Assembly: GCF_004364245.1 (NCBI RefSeq)
Contig: NZ_SOAV01000010.1
Span: 62,001-126,000 of the forward strand
Length of the DNA stretch: 64,000 nt
DNA from: Streptomyces sp. BK208
GTDB lineage: Bacteria > Actinomycetota > Actinomycetes > Streptomycetales > Streptomycetaceae
Direction: 5' to 3'
The first letter of the stretch is position 1; each line of letters starts with the position of its first letter. Both the position numbers and the translations under genes were made by a program. Below, piece after piece: positions 43,872-52,355 of this stretch. The notes under the pieces are model-generated. The model saw nothing but the letters and a program-made list of their open reading frames with translations. It had not been told where the DNA came from and ran no database searches.

Positions 43872-45716
43872 GTGATTGCTTCCGTACTGGTCGCCAACCG
43901 GGGCGAGATCGCCTGCCGCGTCTTCCGCACCTGCCGCGAGGCGGGCATCCGCACCGTCGCCGTGCACTCGGACGCCGACGAGAACGCCCTCCACGTGCGC
44001 GTGGCCGACGCCGCCGTACGCCTGCCGGGCGCGTCGCCCGCCGACACCTACCTGCGCGGCGAACTGATCGTGAAGGCCGCGGTCGCCGCCGGAGCCGACG
44101 CCGTCCACCCCGGCTACGGCTTCCTCTCCGAGAACGCCGACTTCGCGCGCGCCGTGCGGGACGCGGGGCTGGTGTGGATCGGGCCGCCGCCCGAGGCCAT
44201 CGAGGAGATGGCGTCCAAGACCCGTGCCAAGGAGCTGATGGGCCTCGCGCCCCTCACCGACGTCACCGCGGCCGACCTGCCGGTGCTGGTGAAGGCGGCG
44301 GCCGGCGGCGGCGGACGCGGCATGCGCGTCGTCCGGGACCTCGCCGACCTCGACGCCGAACTGACCGCCGCCCGCGCGGAGGCCGCGAGCGCCTTCGGCG
44401 ACGGCGAGGTGTTCGTCGAGCCGTACCTGGAGAACGGCCGCCACGTCGAGGTGCAGATCCTCGCCGACACCCACGGCACCGTGTGGGCGCTCGGCACCCG
44501 CGACTGCTCCCTCCAGCGCCGCCACCAGAAGGTGATCGAGGAGGCCCCGGCGCCCGGCCTGAGCCCCGGTCTCACCGCCGAGCTCCACGACCTCGCCGTG
44601 CGCGCCGCCCGCGCCGTCGACTACGTCGGTGCCGGGACCGTCGAGTTCCTCGTCGCCGACGGCAGGGCGCACTTCCTGGAGATGAACACCCGCCTCCAGG
44701 TCGAACACCCCGTCACCGAGGCCGTCTTCGGCATCGACCTCGTCGCCCTCCAGCTCGGGATCGCCGAAGGACAGGCCCTCGAAGGCGATCCCCCGCCCCC
44801 GCGCGGCCACGCCGTCGAGGCCCGCCTGTACGCCGAGGACCCGTCCCGGGGCTGGGCCCCGCAGACCGGGCGCCTGCACCGCCTGACCGTGCCCGACGGC
44901 ATCCGCCTGGACACCGGCTGCACCGACGGCGACGACATCGGCGTCCACTACGACCCGATGCTCGCCAAGGCGGTCGCCCACGCGCCCACGCGCGCGGAGG
45001 CCGTCCGCCGCCTCGCCGGCGCCCTGGAACGGGCGGCGATCCACGGCCCGGTCACCAACCGCGACCTGCTCGTCCGCTCGCTGCGCCACGAGGAGTTCAC
45101 GTCCGGCCGCATGGACACCGGCTTCTACGACCGCCACCTGACCGGCCTGACGCGGCCCGCCCCCGACCCGCTCGCCCCCCTGGCCGCCGCCCTGGCCGAC
45201 GCGAGCACCCGCGCGGGCCGCTTCGGCGGCTGGCGCAACCTGCCCTCGGGACCCCAGGTCAAGCGCTACGCCGTGGACGGCGAGGAAGTCGAGGTCCGCT
45301 ACCGCCACACCCGTACCGGTCTCGCCGCCGACGGCGTCCGCGTCGTCCACGCCGACGCCGGGCGGGTCGTCCTCGAAACCGACGGCGTGCAGCGCCGCTT
45401 CGCCGTCGCCCGCTACGGCGACCAGGTCCACGTCGACGCCACGCGCCTCACCGCCCTGCCCCGCTTCCCCGACCCCACCACCCAGCACGCCCCCGGCTCC
45501 CTCCTGGCCCCGATGCCGGGCACGGTCGTCCGCGTCGCGGAGGGCCTGACGGAGGGCACCACCGTCCAGGCGGGCCAGCCGTTGCTGTGGCTGGAGGCCA
45601 TGAAGATGGAACACCGGATCACTGCTCCGGCCACGGGAACGCTCGCCGCGCTGAACGCCGTACCGGGACAGCAAGTGACGGTCGGCTCTCTGCTGGCGGT
45701 GGTGCAAGCGTCCTAG
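43872..45716 (+). CDS. Acyl-CoA carboxylase alpha (biotin carboxylase plus BCCP) subunit
   Basis: 614 residues from GTG at 43872 with GAGGAA upstream. Biotin carboxylase start SVLVANRGEIACRVFRTCRE, glycine-rich ATP loop KAAAGGGGRGMRVV, EMNTRLQVEHPVTEAVFGID, and at the C-terminus LWLEAMKMEHRI, the biotin-lysine motif. It is shorter than the usual 650-670; part of the difference is about eight residues missing between KELM and DLPVLVKAA, just before the ATP-grasp loop. Works with the beta subunit on a branched enoyl-CoA. Confidence 0.92.
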   Translation: MIASVLVANRGEIACRVFRTCREAGIRTVAVHSDADENALHVRVADAAVRLPGASPADTYLRGELIVKAAVAAGADAVHPGYGFLSENADFARAVRDAGLVWIGPPPEAIEEMASKTRAKELMGLAPLTDVTAADLPVLVKAAAGGGGRGMRVVRDLADLDAELTAARAEAASAFGDGEVFVEPYLENGRHVEVQILADTHGTVWALGTRDCSLQRRHQKVIEEAPAPGLSPGLTAELHDLAVRAARAVDYVGAGTVEFLVADGRAHFLEMNTRLQVEHPVTEAVFGIDLVALQLGIAEGQALEGDPPPPRGHAVEARLYAEDPSRGWAPQTGRLHRLTVPDGIRLDTGCTDGDDIGVHYDPMLAKAVAHAPTRAEAVRRLAGALERAAIHGPVTNRDLLVRSLRHEEFTSGRMDTGFYDRHLTGLTRPAPDPLAPLAAALADASTRAGRFGGWRNLPSGPQVKRYAVDGEEVEVRYRHTRTGLAADGVRVVHADAGRVVLETDGVQRRFAVARYGDQVHVDATRLTALPRFPDPTTQHAPGSLLAPMPGTVVRVAEGLTEGTTVQAGQPLLWLEAMKMEHRITAPATGTLAALNAVPGQQVTVGSLLAVVQAS

Positions 45717-45774
45717 GCGCGCGGGGAACCGCGCGACAAGCCACGACGAAGCCCGCACCCGAAGGAGCACACAG

Positions 45775-46923
45775 ATGTCCGCCCTCGTCGAATCCGAAGA
45801 GCACAAGTCCCTCCGCGCAGCGGTGGCGGCCTTCGCCCGGACCCACCCCCACATCGCCAGCCCCGAAGACAACCGGCGCCTCTGGCAAGCCGCCGCCAAG
45901 CTCGGCTACATAGGCGTCAACCTGCCGGAGGCATACGGCGGAGGCGGCGCCGGCATCACCGAACTCTCCCTCGTCCTCGAAGAGCTGGGCGCCGCGGGCA
46001 ACCCCCTGCTCATGATGATCGTCTCCCCGGCGATCTGCGGCACCGTCATCGCCCGCTTCGGCACCGAGGAACAGAAGCGCGAGTGGCTCCCGCCGCTCGC
46101 CGACGGCACCCGCCTCATGGCCTTCGGCATCACCGAACCCGACGCCGGCTCCAACAGCCACCGCATCACCACCACCGCCCGCCGCGACGCGGCCACCGGG
46201 GACTGGGTCCTCACCGGACGCAAGGTCTTCGTCTCCGGCGTCGACATCGCCGACGCCACCCTGATCGTCGGCCGCACCGAGGACGCTCGCACCGGCAGGC
46301 TCAAGCCCTGCCTGTTCATCGTCCCGCGCGACGCCCCCGGCTTCGGACGCCGCCCCATCGACATGGAACTGTCCGCCGTGGAGCGGCAGTTCGAACTGAC
46401 CCTGGACGACGTACGGCTGCCCGCCGACGCCCTGGTCGGCGACGAGGACGCGGGGCTCCTCCAGCTCTTCGCCGGTCTCAACCCCGAGCGCGTGATGACG
46501 GCGGCGTTCGGCATCGGCATGGGCCGCTACGCCCTCGGCAAGGCCCTCGCGTACGCCCGTGAGCGCACCGTGTGGAAGACCCCCATCGGCGCCCACCAGG
46601 CCATCGCGCACCCCCTCGCCCAGGCCCACATCGACCTCGAACTGGCCCGCCTGATGATGCAGAAGGCGGCCCACCTGTACGACGCGGGTGACGACGTCGG
46701 CGCCGGCGAGGCCGCCAACATGGCGAAGTACGCGGCCGGGGAGGCCTGTGTGAAGGCCGTCGACCAGGCCGTGCACACCCTCGGCGGCAACGGCCTCACC
46801 CGCGAGTACGGCCTCGGCCGGCTGATCACGGCGTCGCGCGTCGCCCGGATCGCCCCGGTGAGCCGGGAGATGATCCTCAACTACGTCTCCCACCAGACCC
46901 TGGGCCTTCCCAAGTCGTACTAG
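45775..46923 (+). CDS. Acyl-CoA dehydrogenase
   Basis: 382 residues from ATG at 45775 (AAGGAG upstream). FAD-binding ACAD fold: FGITEPDAGSNSHRITTTAR, then the middle beta domain, then ALGKALAYARERTVWKTPIG and the C-terminal AVHTLGGNGLTREYGLGRLI. In this operon it would form the 2,3-double bond before carboxylation, like citronellyl-CoA dehydrogenase AtuD or isovaleryl-CoA dehydrogenase LiuA. The residue acting as the catalytic base could not be fixed by eye. Confidence 0.92.
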   Translation: MSALVESEEHKSLRAAVAAFARTHPHIASPEDNRRLWQAAAKLGYIGVNLPEAYGGGGAGITELSLVLEELGAAGNPLLMMIVSPAICGTVIARFGTEEQKREWLPPLADGTRLMAFGITEPDAGSNSHRITTTARRDAATGDWVLTGRKVFVSGVDIADATLIVGRTEDARTGRLKPCLFIVPRDAPGFGRRPIDMELSAVERQFELTLDDVRLPADALVGDEDAGLLQLFAGLNPERVMTAAFGIGMGRYALGKALAYARERTVWKTPIGAHQAIAHPLAQAHIDLELARLMMQKAAHLYDAGDDVGAGEAANMAKYAAGEACVKAVDQAVHTLGGNGLTREYGLGRLITASRVARIAPVSREMILNYVSHQTLGLPKSY

Positions 46924-46951
46924 GCCGTATACAGCCCGCGTTGGAGGAACC

Positions 46952-48520
46952 GTGTTCCGCAGCGAGTACGCAGACGTCCCGCCCGTCGACCTGCCCATCC
47001 ACGACGCGGTGCTCGGCGGGGCCGCCGCCTTCGGCGGCACCCCGGCGCTGATCGACGGCACCGACGGCACCACCCTCACCTACGAGCAGGTGGACCGCTT
47101 CCACCGGCGCGTCGCCGCCGCCCTCGCCGAGACCGGCGTACGCAAGGGCGACGTCCTCGCCCTGCACAGCCCCAACACCGTCGCCTTCCCCCTGGCCTTC
47201 TACGCGGCCACCCGCGCGGGCGCCTCCGTCACCACCGTGCACCCGCTCGCCACCGCCGAGGAGTTCGCCAAGCAGCTGAAGGACTGCGCCGCCCGCTGGA
47301 TCGTCACCGTCTCACCGCTCCTCGCCACCGCCCGCCGTGCCGCCGAACTGGCGGGCGGCGTCCAGGAGATCCTGGTCTGCGACAGCGCGCCCGGCCACCG
47401 CTCCCTCGTCGACATGCTGGCCTCGACCGCACCCGAACCGTCCGTCGCCATCGACCCCGCGGAGGACGTCGCCGCCCTGCCGTACTCCTCGGGCACCACC
47501 GGTACGCCCAAGGGCGTGATGCTCACCCACCGGCAGATCGCCACCAACCTCGCCCAGCTCGAACCGCTGATGCCCGCCGCACCCGGCGACCGCGTCCTCG
47601 CCGTGCTGCCGTTCTTCCACATCTACGGCCTCACCGCCCTGATGAACGCCCCGCTGCGGCTCGGCGCCACCGTCGTCGTGCTGCCCCGCTTCGACCTGGA
47701 GCAGTTCCTCGCCGCCATCCAGAACCACCGCATCACCAGCCTCTACGTCGCCCCGCCGATCGTCCTGGCCCTCGCCAAGCACCCCCTGGTCACCGACTAC
47801 GACCTGTCCTCGCTGAAGTACGTCGTCAGCGCCGCCGCCCCGCTGGACGCGCGCCTCGCCGCCGCCTGCTCCCAGCGGCTCGGCCTGCCGCCCGTCGGCC
47901 AGGCCTACGGCATGACGGAACTGTCCCCGGGCACCCACGTCGTCCCCCTCGACGCCATGGCCGCCGCGCCGCCCGGCACCGTCGGCAAGCTGATCGCCGG
48001 CACCGAGATGCGGATCGTATCCCTCACCGAACCCGGCAAGGACCTCGGAACCGGCGAAGCCGGGGAGATCCTCATCCGCGGGCCGCAGGTCATGAAGGGC
48101 TACCTGGGCCGGCCCGACGCCACCGCCGCCGTGATCGACGAGGAGGGCTGGCTGCACACCGGCGACGTCGGGCACGTCGACGGGGGAGGCTGGCTGTTCG
48201 TCGTCGACCGGGTCAAGGAGCTGATCAAGTACAAGGGGTTCCAGGTGGCCCCCGCCGAACTGGAGGCCCTCCTGCTCACCCACCCCGGCGTCGCCGACGC
48301 GGCCGTCATCGGCGCCTACGACGACGACGGCAACGAGGTACCGCACGCCTTCGTCGTCCGCCGGCCGGCCGCACCCCGGCTCGCGGAGGGCGAGATCATG
48401 ATGTACGTCGCCGAACGCGTCGCCCCCTACAAACGCGTCCGCCGGGTCACCTTCGTCGACGCCGTCCCCCGGGCCGCCTCCGGCAAGATCCTCCGCCGGC
48501 AGCTGAGGGAGCGGCGATGA
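46952..48520 (+). CDS. Acyl-CoA ligase of the 4-coumarate/cinnamate-CoA ligase family
   Basis: 522 residues from GTG at 46952, GGAGGAA upstream. AMP-binding motifs: LPYSSGTTGTPKGVMLTH (P-loop), QAYGMTELSP, GWLHTGDVGH and the C-terminal lysine in PRAASGKILRRQL. It closely resembles S. coelicolor ScCCL, which activates cinnamate and 4-coumarate in vitro. The operon context instead suggests the natural substrate may be a branched or terpenoid acid, with the enzyme playing the role of AtuH. Stop overlaps the next start (ATGA). Confidence 0.92.
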   Translation: MFRSEYADVPPVDLPIHDAVLGGAAAFGGTPALIDGTDGTTLTYEQVDRFHRRVAAALAETGVRKGDVLALHSPNTVAFPLAFYAATRAGASVTTVHPLATAEEFAKQLKDCAARWIVTVSPLLATARRAAELAGGVQEILVCDSAPGHRSLVDMLASTAPEPSVAIDPAEDVAALPYSSGTTGTPKGVMLTHRQIATNLAQLEPLMPAAPGDRVLAVLPFFHIYGLTALMNAPLRLGATVVVLPRFDLEQFLAAIQNHRITSLYVAPPIVLALAKHPLVTDYDLSSLKYVVSAAAPLDARLAAACSQRLGLPPVGQAYGMTELSPGTHVVPLDAMAAAPPGTVGKLIAGTEMRIVSLTEPGKDLGTGEAGEILIRGPQVMKGYLGRPDATAAVIDEEGWLHTGDVGHVDGGGWLFVVDRVKELIKYKGFQVAPAELEALLLTHPGVADAAVIGAYDDDGNEVPHAFVVRRPAAPRLAEGEIMMYVAERVAPYKRVRRVTFVDAVPRAASGKILRRQLRERR

Positions 48521-49251
48521 CCCTTATCAACCGCACCCGCGCCCGGGGCGTCGAGACCCTCACCCTCGACTCGCCGCACAACCGCAACGCCCTGTCCGCC
48601 GCCCTCGTCGGCGACCTCGCCGACGCCCTCGCCGCGGCGGGCGGCGACCCCGGCGTCCGCGCCGTCGTCCTCACCCACACCGGCACCACCTTCAGCGCCG
48701 GCGCCGACCTGCGCGACCCGCCCGACCCCGACGCCCTGGTCGGCCTGTTCCGGCGGATCGCCGAAGTGCCGAAGCCGGTGATCGCCCGGGTCGCCGGACA
48801 CGTCCGCGCGGGCGGCCTCGGCCTGGTCGCCGCCTGCGACATCGCGGCGGCGTCCACGGCGTCGACCTTCGCCTTCACCGAGGTCCGCATCGGCGTGGCG
48901 CCCGCCGTGATCTCCCTGACCCTGCTGCCCCGCACCGACCCCCGCGCCCTCGCCCGTTACTACCTCACCGGCGAGCGCTTCGACGCCGCCGAGGCCGCCC
49001 GCATCGGCCTGGTCACGGCGGCGGGCGACGACGTGGACGCCGTACTCGAACCCGTCCTCGACGGTGTGCGCCGTGCCTCACCCCAGGGTCTGGCCGAGAC
49101 GAAACGGCTGCTCACGGCTAGGGTGCTGGAAGCCTTCGACCGGGACGCGGCCGGCCTGACCGCGCTCTCGGCCCGGCTGTTCGCCTCCCCGCAGGCCCGC
49201 GAGGGGATGACGGCCTTCCTCGAACGACGGGATCCGCAATGGGTGGTGTGA
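48517..49251 (+). CDS. Enoyl-CoA hydratase/isomerase-family protein
   Basis: 244 residues, overlapping the ligase gene by four bases. Crotonase fold: LTLDSPHNRNALSAALVGDL, oxyanion-hole THTGTTFSAGADL, then GHVRAGGLGLVAACDIAAAS. The usual catalytic Glu in the E-x-x-G region after the second oxyanion segment is not obvious, so hydratase activity is not certain. In the pathway it would act after carboxylation, as AtuE/LiuC do. Its end overlaps the TetR start by 13 bases. Confidence 0.88.
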   Translation: MTLINRTRARGVETLTLDSPHNRNALSAALVGDLADALAAAGGDPGVRAVVLTHTGTTFSAGADLRDPPDPDALVGLFRRIAEVPKPVIARVAGHVRAGGLGLVAACDIAAASTASTFAFTEVRIGVAPAVISLTLLPRTDPRALARYYLTGERFDAAEAARIGLVTAAGDDVDAVLEPVLDGVRRASPQGLAETKRLLTARVLEAFDRDAAGLTALSARLFASPQAREGMTAFLERRDPQWVV

Positions 49252-49865
49252 GCGGCGCCGTGGGCGCGGCCGAGCGTGCGGAGCGCGTGCCCAAGCAGGA
49301 CCGCAGCCGGGCCACCCGGCAGCGGCTCCTGGAGGCCGCCGTGGCCTGCCTCGCCGCGCGCGGCTGGGCCGGCTCCACGGTCTCCGTCGTCGCCGAGCAC
49401 GCCGGTGTCTCCCGCGGCGCCGCCCAGCATCACTTCCCCACCCGCGAGGACCTCTTCACGGCGGCCGTGGAGTACGTCGCCGAGGAACGCTCCACCGCGC
49501 TGCGCGCCCTCTTCCCCGACGGCGCGGCCGCCGGGGACCGGCGCGCGGTGGTCGCCGCCCTCGTCGACCTCTACACCGGCCCGCTCTTCCGCGCCGCCCT
49601 GCACCTGTGGGTCGCCGCCTCCAACGAGGAGCAGCTGCGCGGCCGGGTCACCGAACTGGAGGCCCGCGTCGGCCGCGAGAGCCACCGCGTCGCCGTCGAC
49701 CTCCTGGGCGCCGACGAGACCCGCCCCGGCGCCCGCGAGACCGTCCAGGGCCTCCTGGACATGGCCCGCGGCCTGGGCCTGGCCAACCTCCTCACCGACG
49801 ACGCGGCCCGGCGGGAGAGGGTGGTCGAGCAGTGGACGCGCCTGCTGGAGCAGGCGCTGGACTGA
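49239..49865 (+). CDS. TetR-family regulator, last gene of the atu/liu-like operon
   Basis: 208 residues from ATG at 49239; a GTG at 49287 would remove 16 unstructured residues. The DNA-binding domain reads RQRLLEAAVACLAARGWAGS, then VSVVAEHAGVSRGAAQHHFPTREDL. The C-terminal domain (TRPGARETVQGLLDMARGLG) should bind the pathway acyl-CoA. Overlap with the preceding gene places it in the same mRNA, so it probably represses the operon through the palindrome at 39506-39527. Confidence 0.9.
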   Translation: MGGVSGAVGAAERAERVPKQDRSRATRQRLLEAAVACLAARGWAGSTVSVVAEHAGVSRGAAQHHFPTREDLFTAAVEYVAEERSTALRALFPDGAAAGDRRAVVAALVDLYTGPLFRAALHLWVAASNEEQLRGRVTELEARVGRESHRVAVDLLGADETRPGARETVQGLLDMARGLGLANLLTDDAARRERVVEQWTRLLEQALD

Positions 49866-49970
49866 GCCGGGCGGCCGGTCGCCGCGGGAGGTCGCTCTGC
49901 CCTCGGCGGACGGGCGGCGCCCCGGTGGACCCGGCGCGGACCCGGCGTCACGCCGGCGCGCTCGGCCGGC

Positions 49971-50675
49971 TCACGGACTCAGCCGCTCCACCCGCCAGCC
50001 ACCGCCGCCCTCCGCCACGTACCGCAGCCGGTCGTGCAGCCGGTTCTCCCGGCCCTGCCAGAACTCCACCGACCCCGGCACCACCCGGAACCCGCCCCAG
50101 TGCGGCGGCACCGGCACCTGCTCGCCCTCCGGATAGCGCGCGGCCAGCTCGGCGTACGCCGAGTCCAGGGCGCCGCGGCCCGGCACCACCGAGGACTGGA
50201 CGCTCGCCCAGGCACCCAGCTGTGAGCCGTGCGGCCGGGTCCGGAAGTAGGCGGCGGTCTCGTCCCGCCCGGTGCGGCGCGCCACACCCGTGACCACGAC
50301 CTGCCGGGCCATGGGATGCCAGGGGAACAGCAGCGAGACGTACGGGTTCGCGTCCAGCTCGCGCGCCTTGCGGGAGTCGTAGTTGGTGTAGAAGACGAAC
50401 CCCTGCTCGTCGAAGTGCTTCAGCAGCACCGTGCGGGAGCTGGGCCGCCCCTCGGCGTCCGCGGTGGACACCACCATGGCGTTCGGCTCGAACAGCCCAC
50501 CGTCCGTCGCCGCCTGCTTGAACCAGCGCGCGAACTGCTCGACGGGCGTCGCCGCCAGCTCGGGCTCGGCCAGCCCCTCGGCCCGGTACTGCTTGCGCAT
50601 CGAGGCGAGGTCGAAGGGGACTTCGGCGCCGGCGGGACGGGTGGAATCGGCTTCGCGATCGGTCACGCCGCCCAT
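49971..50675 (-). CDS. pdxH: Pyridoxamine 5'-phosphate oxidase PdxH
   Basis: 234 residues from ATG at 50675. Conserved segments: DLASMRKQYRAEGLAEPELA, PNAMVVSTADAEGRPSSRTV, LLKHFDEQGFVFYTNYDSRK, the FMN contact region SLLFPWHPMARQV and the C-terminal VEFWQGRENRLHDR with its FMN/PLP arginine. It oxidises PNP/PMP to pyridoxal phosphate. Divergent from citrate synthase; convergent with the TetR gene. Confidence 0.95.
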   Translation of the reverse strand: MGGVTDREADSTRPAGAEVPFDLASMRKQYRAEGLAEPELAATPVEQFARWFKQAATDGGLFEPNAMVVSTADAEGRPSSRTVLLKHFDEQGFVFYTNYDSRKARELDANPYVSLLFPWHPMARQVVVTGVARRTGRDETAAYFRTRPHGSQLGAWASVQSSVVPGRGALDSAYAELAARYPEGEQVPVPPHWGGFRVVPGSVEFWQGRENRLHDRLRYVAEGGGGWRVERLSP

Positions 50676-50914
50676 CCTGCCGCATCCCTCCGTCCCCCGG
50701 ACCCGGCTGGCACCGAGTGCCGCACCCACTCCCCAAGCGCGGCACGCGGGGATATCGTGCTTGCTCCCGCTCCGGCCGGATGACCGACGGCCGCACGGGG
50801 CATCACAGGGGTGACCGGCAGGACCGCGAGTCGAGCACGACCGTGGATCCATGGGGGCGCCGCACCGCCTCCCGCCCAGGTCGCCGTACACCACTGATCA
50901 CGAGGAGCCGCCTG

Positions 50915-52015
50915 ATGTCCGACTTCGTACCCGGACTAGAGGGAGTCGTCGCCTTCGAGACGGAGATCGCCGAACCCGACAAGGAGGGCGGCGCCCTCCG
51001 CTACCGCGGCGTCGACATCGAGGACCTGGTCGGGCACGTCTCCTTCGGCAACGTGTGGGGCCTGCTCGTCGACGGAGCCTTCAACCCCGGCCTGCCGCCC
51101 GCCGAGCCCTTCCCCATCCCCGTGCACTCCGGCGACATCAGGGTCGACGTCCAGTCCGCCCTCGCCATGCTCGCGCCCGCCTGGGGCCTCAAACCCCTCC
51201 TGGACATCGACGCCGGGCAGGCCCGCGACGACCTCGCCCGCGCCGCCGTCATGGCCCTGTCCTACGTCGCCCAGTCGGCGCGCGGCCAGGGCCTGCCCAT
51301 GGTCCCGCAGCGCGAGATCGACAAGGCCGAGTCGGTCGTCGAACGCTTCATGATCCGCTGGCGCGGCGAGCCCGACCCCAAGCACGTCGCCGCCGTCGAC
51401 GCCTACTGGACCTCCGCCGCCGAGCACGGCATGAACGCCTCCACCTTCACCGCCCGCGTCATCGCCTCCACCGGCGCGGACGTGGCCGCCGCCCTCTCCG
51501 GGGCCGTCGGCGCCATGTCGGGGCCGCTGCACGGCGGCGCCCCCTCGCGCGTCCTGCACATGATCGAGGAGATCGAGCGCACCGGCGACGCCGAGGCCTA
51601 CGTCAAGAAGACCCTCGACGCCGGCGAACGCCTGATGGGCTTCGGCCACCGCGTCTACCGCGCCGAGGACCCCCGCGCCCGCGTCCTGCGCCGCACCGCC
51701 CGTGAGCTGGGCGCCCCGCGCTACGAGGTCGCCGAGGCCCTGGAGAAGGCCGCCCTCGCCGAGCTCCACGCCCGCCGCCCCGACCGCGTGCTGGCCACGA
51801 ACGTCGAGTTCTGGGCCGCGATCATGCTGGACTTCGCGGAGGTCCCGGCGCCCATGTTCACCTCGATGTTCACCTGCGCCCGCACCGCAGGCTGGTCCGC
51901 CCACATCCTGGAGCAGAAGCGCACCGGCCGTCTGGTCCGCCCGTCCGCCCGCTACGTGGGCCCGGGCACCCGGGACCCGCGCGAGATCGAGGGCTACGAC
52001 GACATCGCGGGCTGA
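50915..52015 (+). CDS. citA: Citrate synthase (short, type 2)
   Basis: 366 residues from ATG at 50915 with GAGGAG upstream. GPLHGGAPSRVL carries a substrate histidine, MGFGHRVYRAEDPRARVLRR the next, and ATNVEFWAAIMLDFAEVPAP the catalytic Asp region. It condenses acetyl-CoA and oxaloacetate. The 366-residue form is the shorter of the two citrate synthases in Streptomyces, so it could be the main or a secondary enzyme. After it comes a structured intergenic region. Confidence 0.93.
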   Translation: MSDFVPGLEGVVAFETEIAEPDKEGGALRYRGVDIEDLVGHVSFGNVWGLLVDGAFNPGLPPAEPFPIPVHSGDIRVDVQSALAMLAPAWGLKPLLDIDAGQARDDLARAAVMALSYVAQSARGQGLPMVPQREIDKAESVVERFMIRWRGEPDPKHVAAVDAYWTSAAEHGMNASTFTARVIASTGADVAAALSGAVGAMSGPLHGGAPSRVLHMIEEIERTGDAEAYVKKTLDAGERLMGFGHRVYRAEDPRARVLRRTARELGAPRYEVAEALEKAALAELHARRPDRVLATNVEFWAAIMLDFAEVPAPMFTSMFTCARTAGWSAHILEQKRTGRLVRPSARYVGPGTRDPREIEGYDDIAG

Positions 52016-52038
52016 CCGCCCCGGTCCCGGAACGCAGG

Positions 52039-52101
52039 CGACCCGCGAGTCTGGTTCCTCCGTGGAGGAGCCGGCCGGACGTACCGGCGACTCGCGGGTC
52101 G
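52039..52101. terminator. Three-way-junction RNA structure downstream of citrate synthase
   Basis: An outer 13-bp perfect stem (52039-52051 with 52089-52101) encloses two hairpins: GGTTCCTCC with GGAGGAGCC (52053-52061 and 52064-52072, nine base pairs including one wobble) and GCCGG with CCGGC (52074-52078 and 52084-52088). Only single bases join the three helices, so almost all 63 bases are paired. It begins 24 bases after the stop. It may simply be a very stable terminator; both strands could form it. Confidence 0.6.
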
Positions 52102-52148
52102 GGTGACTGCATTGGGATTGGGCCGGCTGCACGCGTCTTTCACGCGCT

Positions 52149-52181
52149 GGCCCGGCGCCGCACTCCGTGTGGTGCCGGGCC
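52149..52181 (-). terminator. 15-bp hairpin ending the minus-strand mini-unit
   Basis: GGCCCGGC (52149-52156) pairs with GCCGGGCC (52174-52181), and a further seven pairs, including two wobbles, close a TCC loop (52164-52166). On the minus strand it begins immediately after the TAG of the 12-codon ORF. No U-tract. Confidence 0.6.
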
Positions 52182-52182
52182 G

Positions 52183-52221
52183 CTAGCCCGCAGCCACCTC
52201 ACGCGTCCGGTTGTCATACAT
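52183..52221 (-). CDS. 12-codon ORF with strong RBS and its own promoter
   Basis: ATG at 52221 to TAG at 52183-52185 encodes MYDNRTREVAAG. It is preceded by GGGAGGTG (52237-52230), a near-perfect Shine-Dalgarno eight bases from the ATG, and by a sigma-70-like promoter. A hairpin follows the stop by one base. An overlapping ATG at 52217 would give a 24-residue basic peptide reading through the hairpin, which seems less likely. No downstream gene exists on this strand for a leader peptide to control, so it may be part of a small RNA. Confidence 0.4.
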   Translation of the reverse strand: MYDNRTREVAAG

Positions 52222-52254
52222 CTGCCGAACCACCTCCCTTCTCGTGTACGGCCC

Positions 52255-52284
52255 ACCCTAGGAACCGGGCGGCCGCCGGTTCAA
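52255..52284 (-). promoter_or_regulatory. HrdB-like promoter of the minus-strand mini-unit
   Basis: On the minus strand, TTGAAC (52284-52279), 18 bases, then TAGGGT (52260-52255). Both boxes match the Streptomyces vegetative consensus well. Transcription should start near 52248, about 27 bases before the ATG at 52221. Confidence 0.6.
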
Positions 52285-52355
52285 ATGATTTTCCGGATCG
52301 ATTCGTCGTCGATCACCCATGGACGCGTCTTCGCTGCTCACCTACGGTTTCGCTC

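Noticed and set aside
49866..49970. GC-rich repeats between the TetR gene and pdxH as a terminator
   Set aside because: Several short GCCGG-type pairings are possible but none forms one clear stem, so no feature is called.
52276..52290. GGTTCAAAT resembling a tRNA T-loop, possibly a tRNA fragment or attachment site
   Set aside because: The flanks do not form a T arm or acceptor stem; the bases are better explained as the -35 box of the minus-strand promoter.
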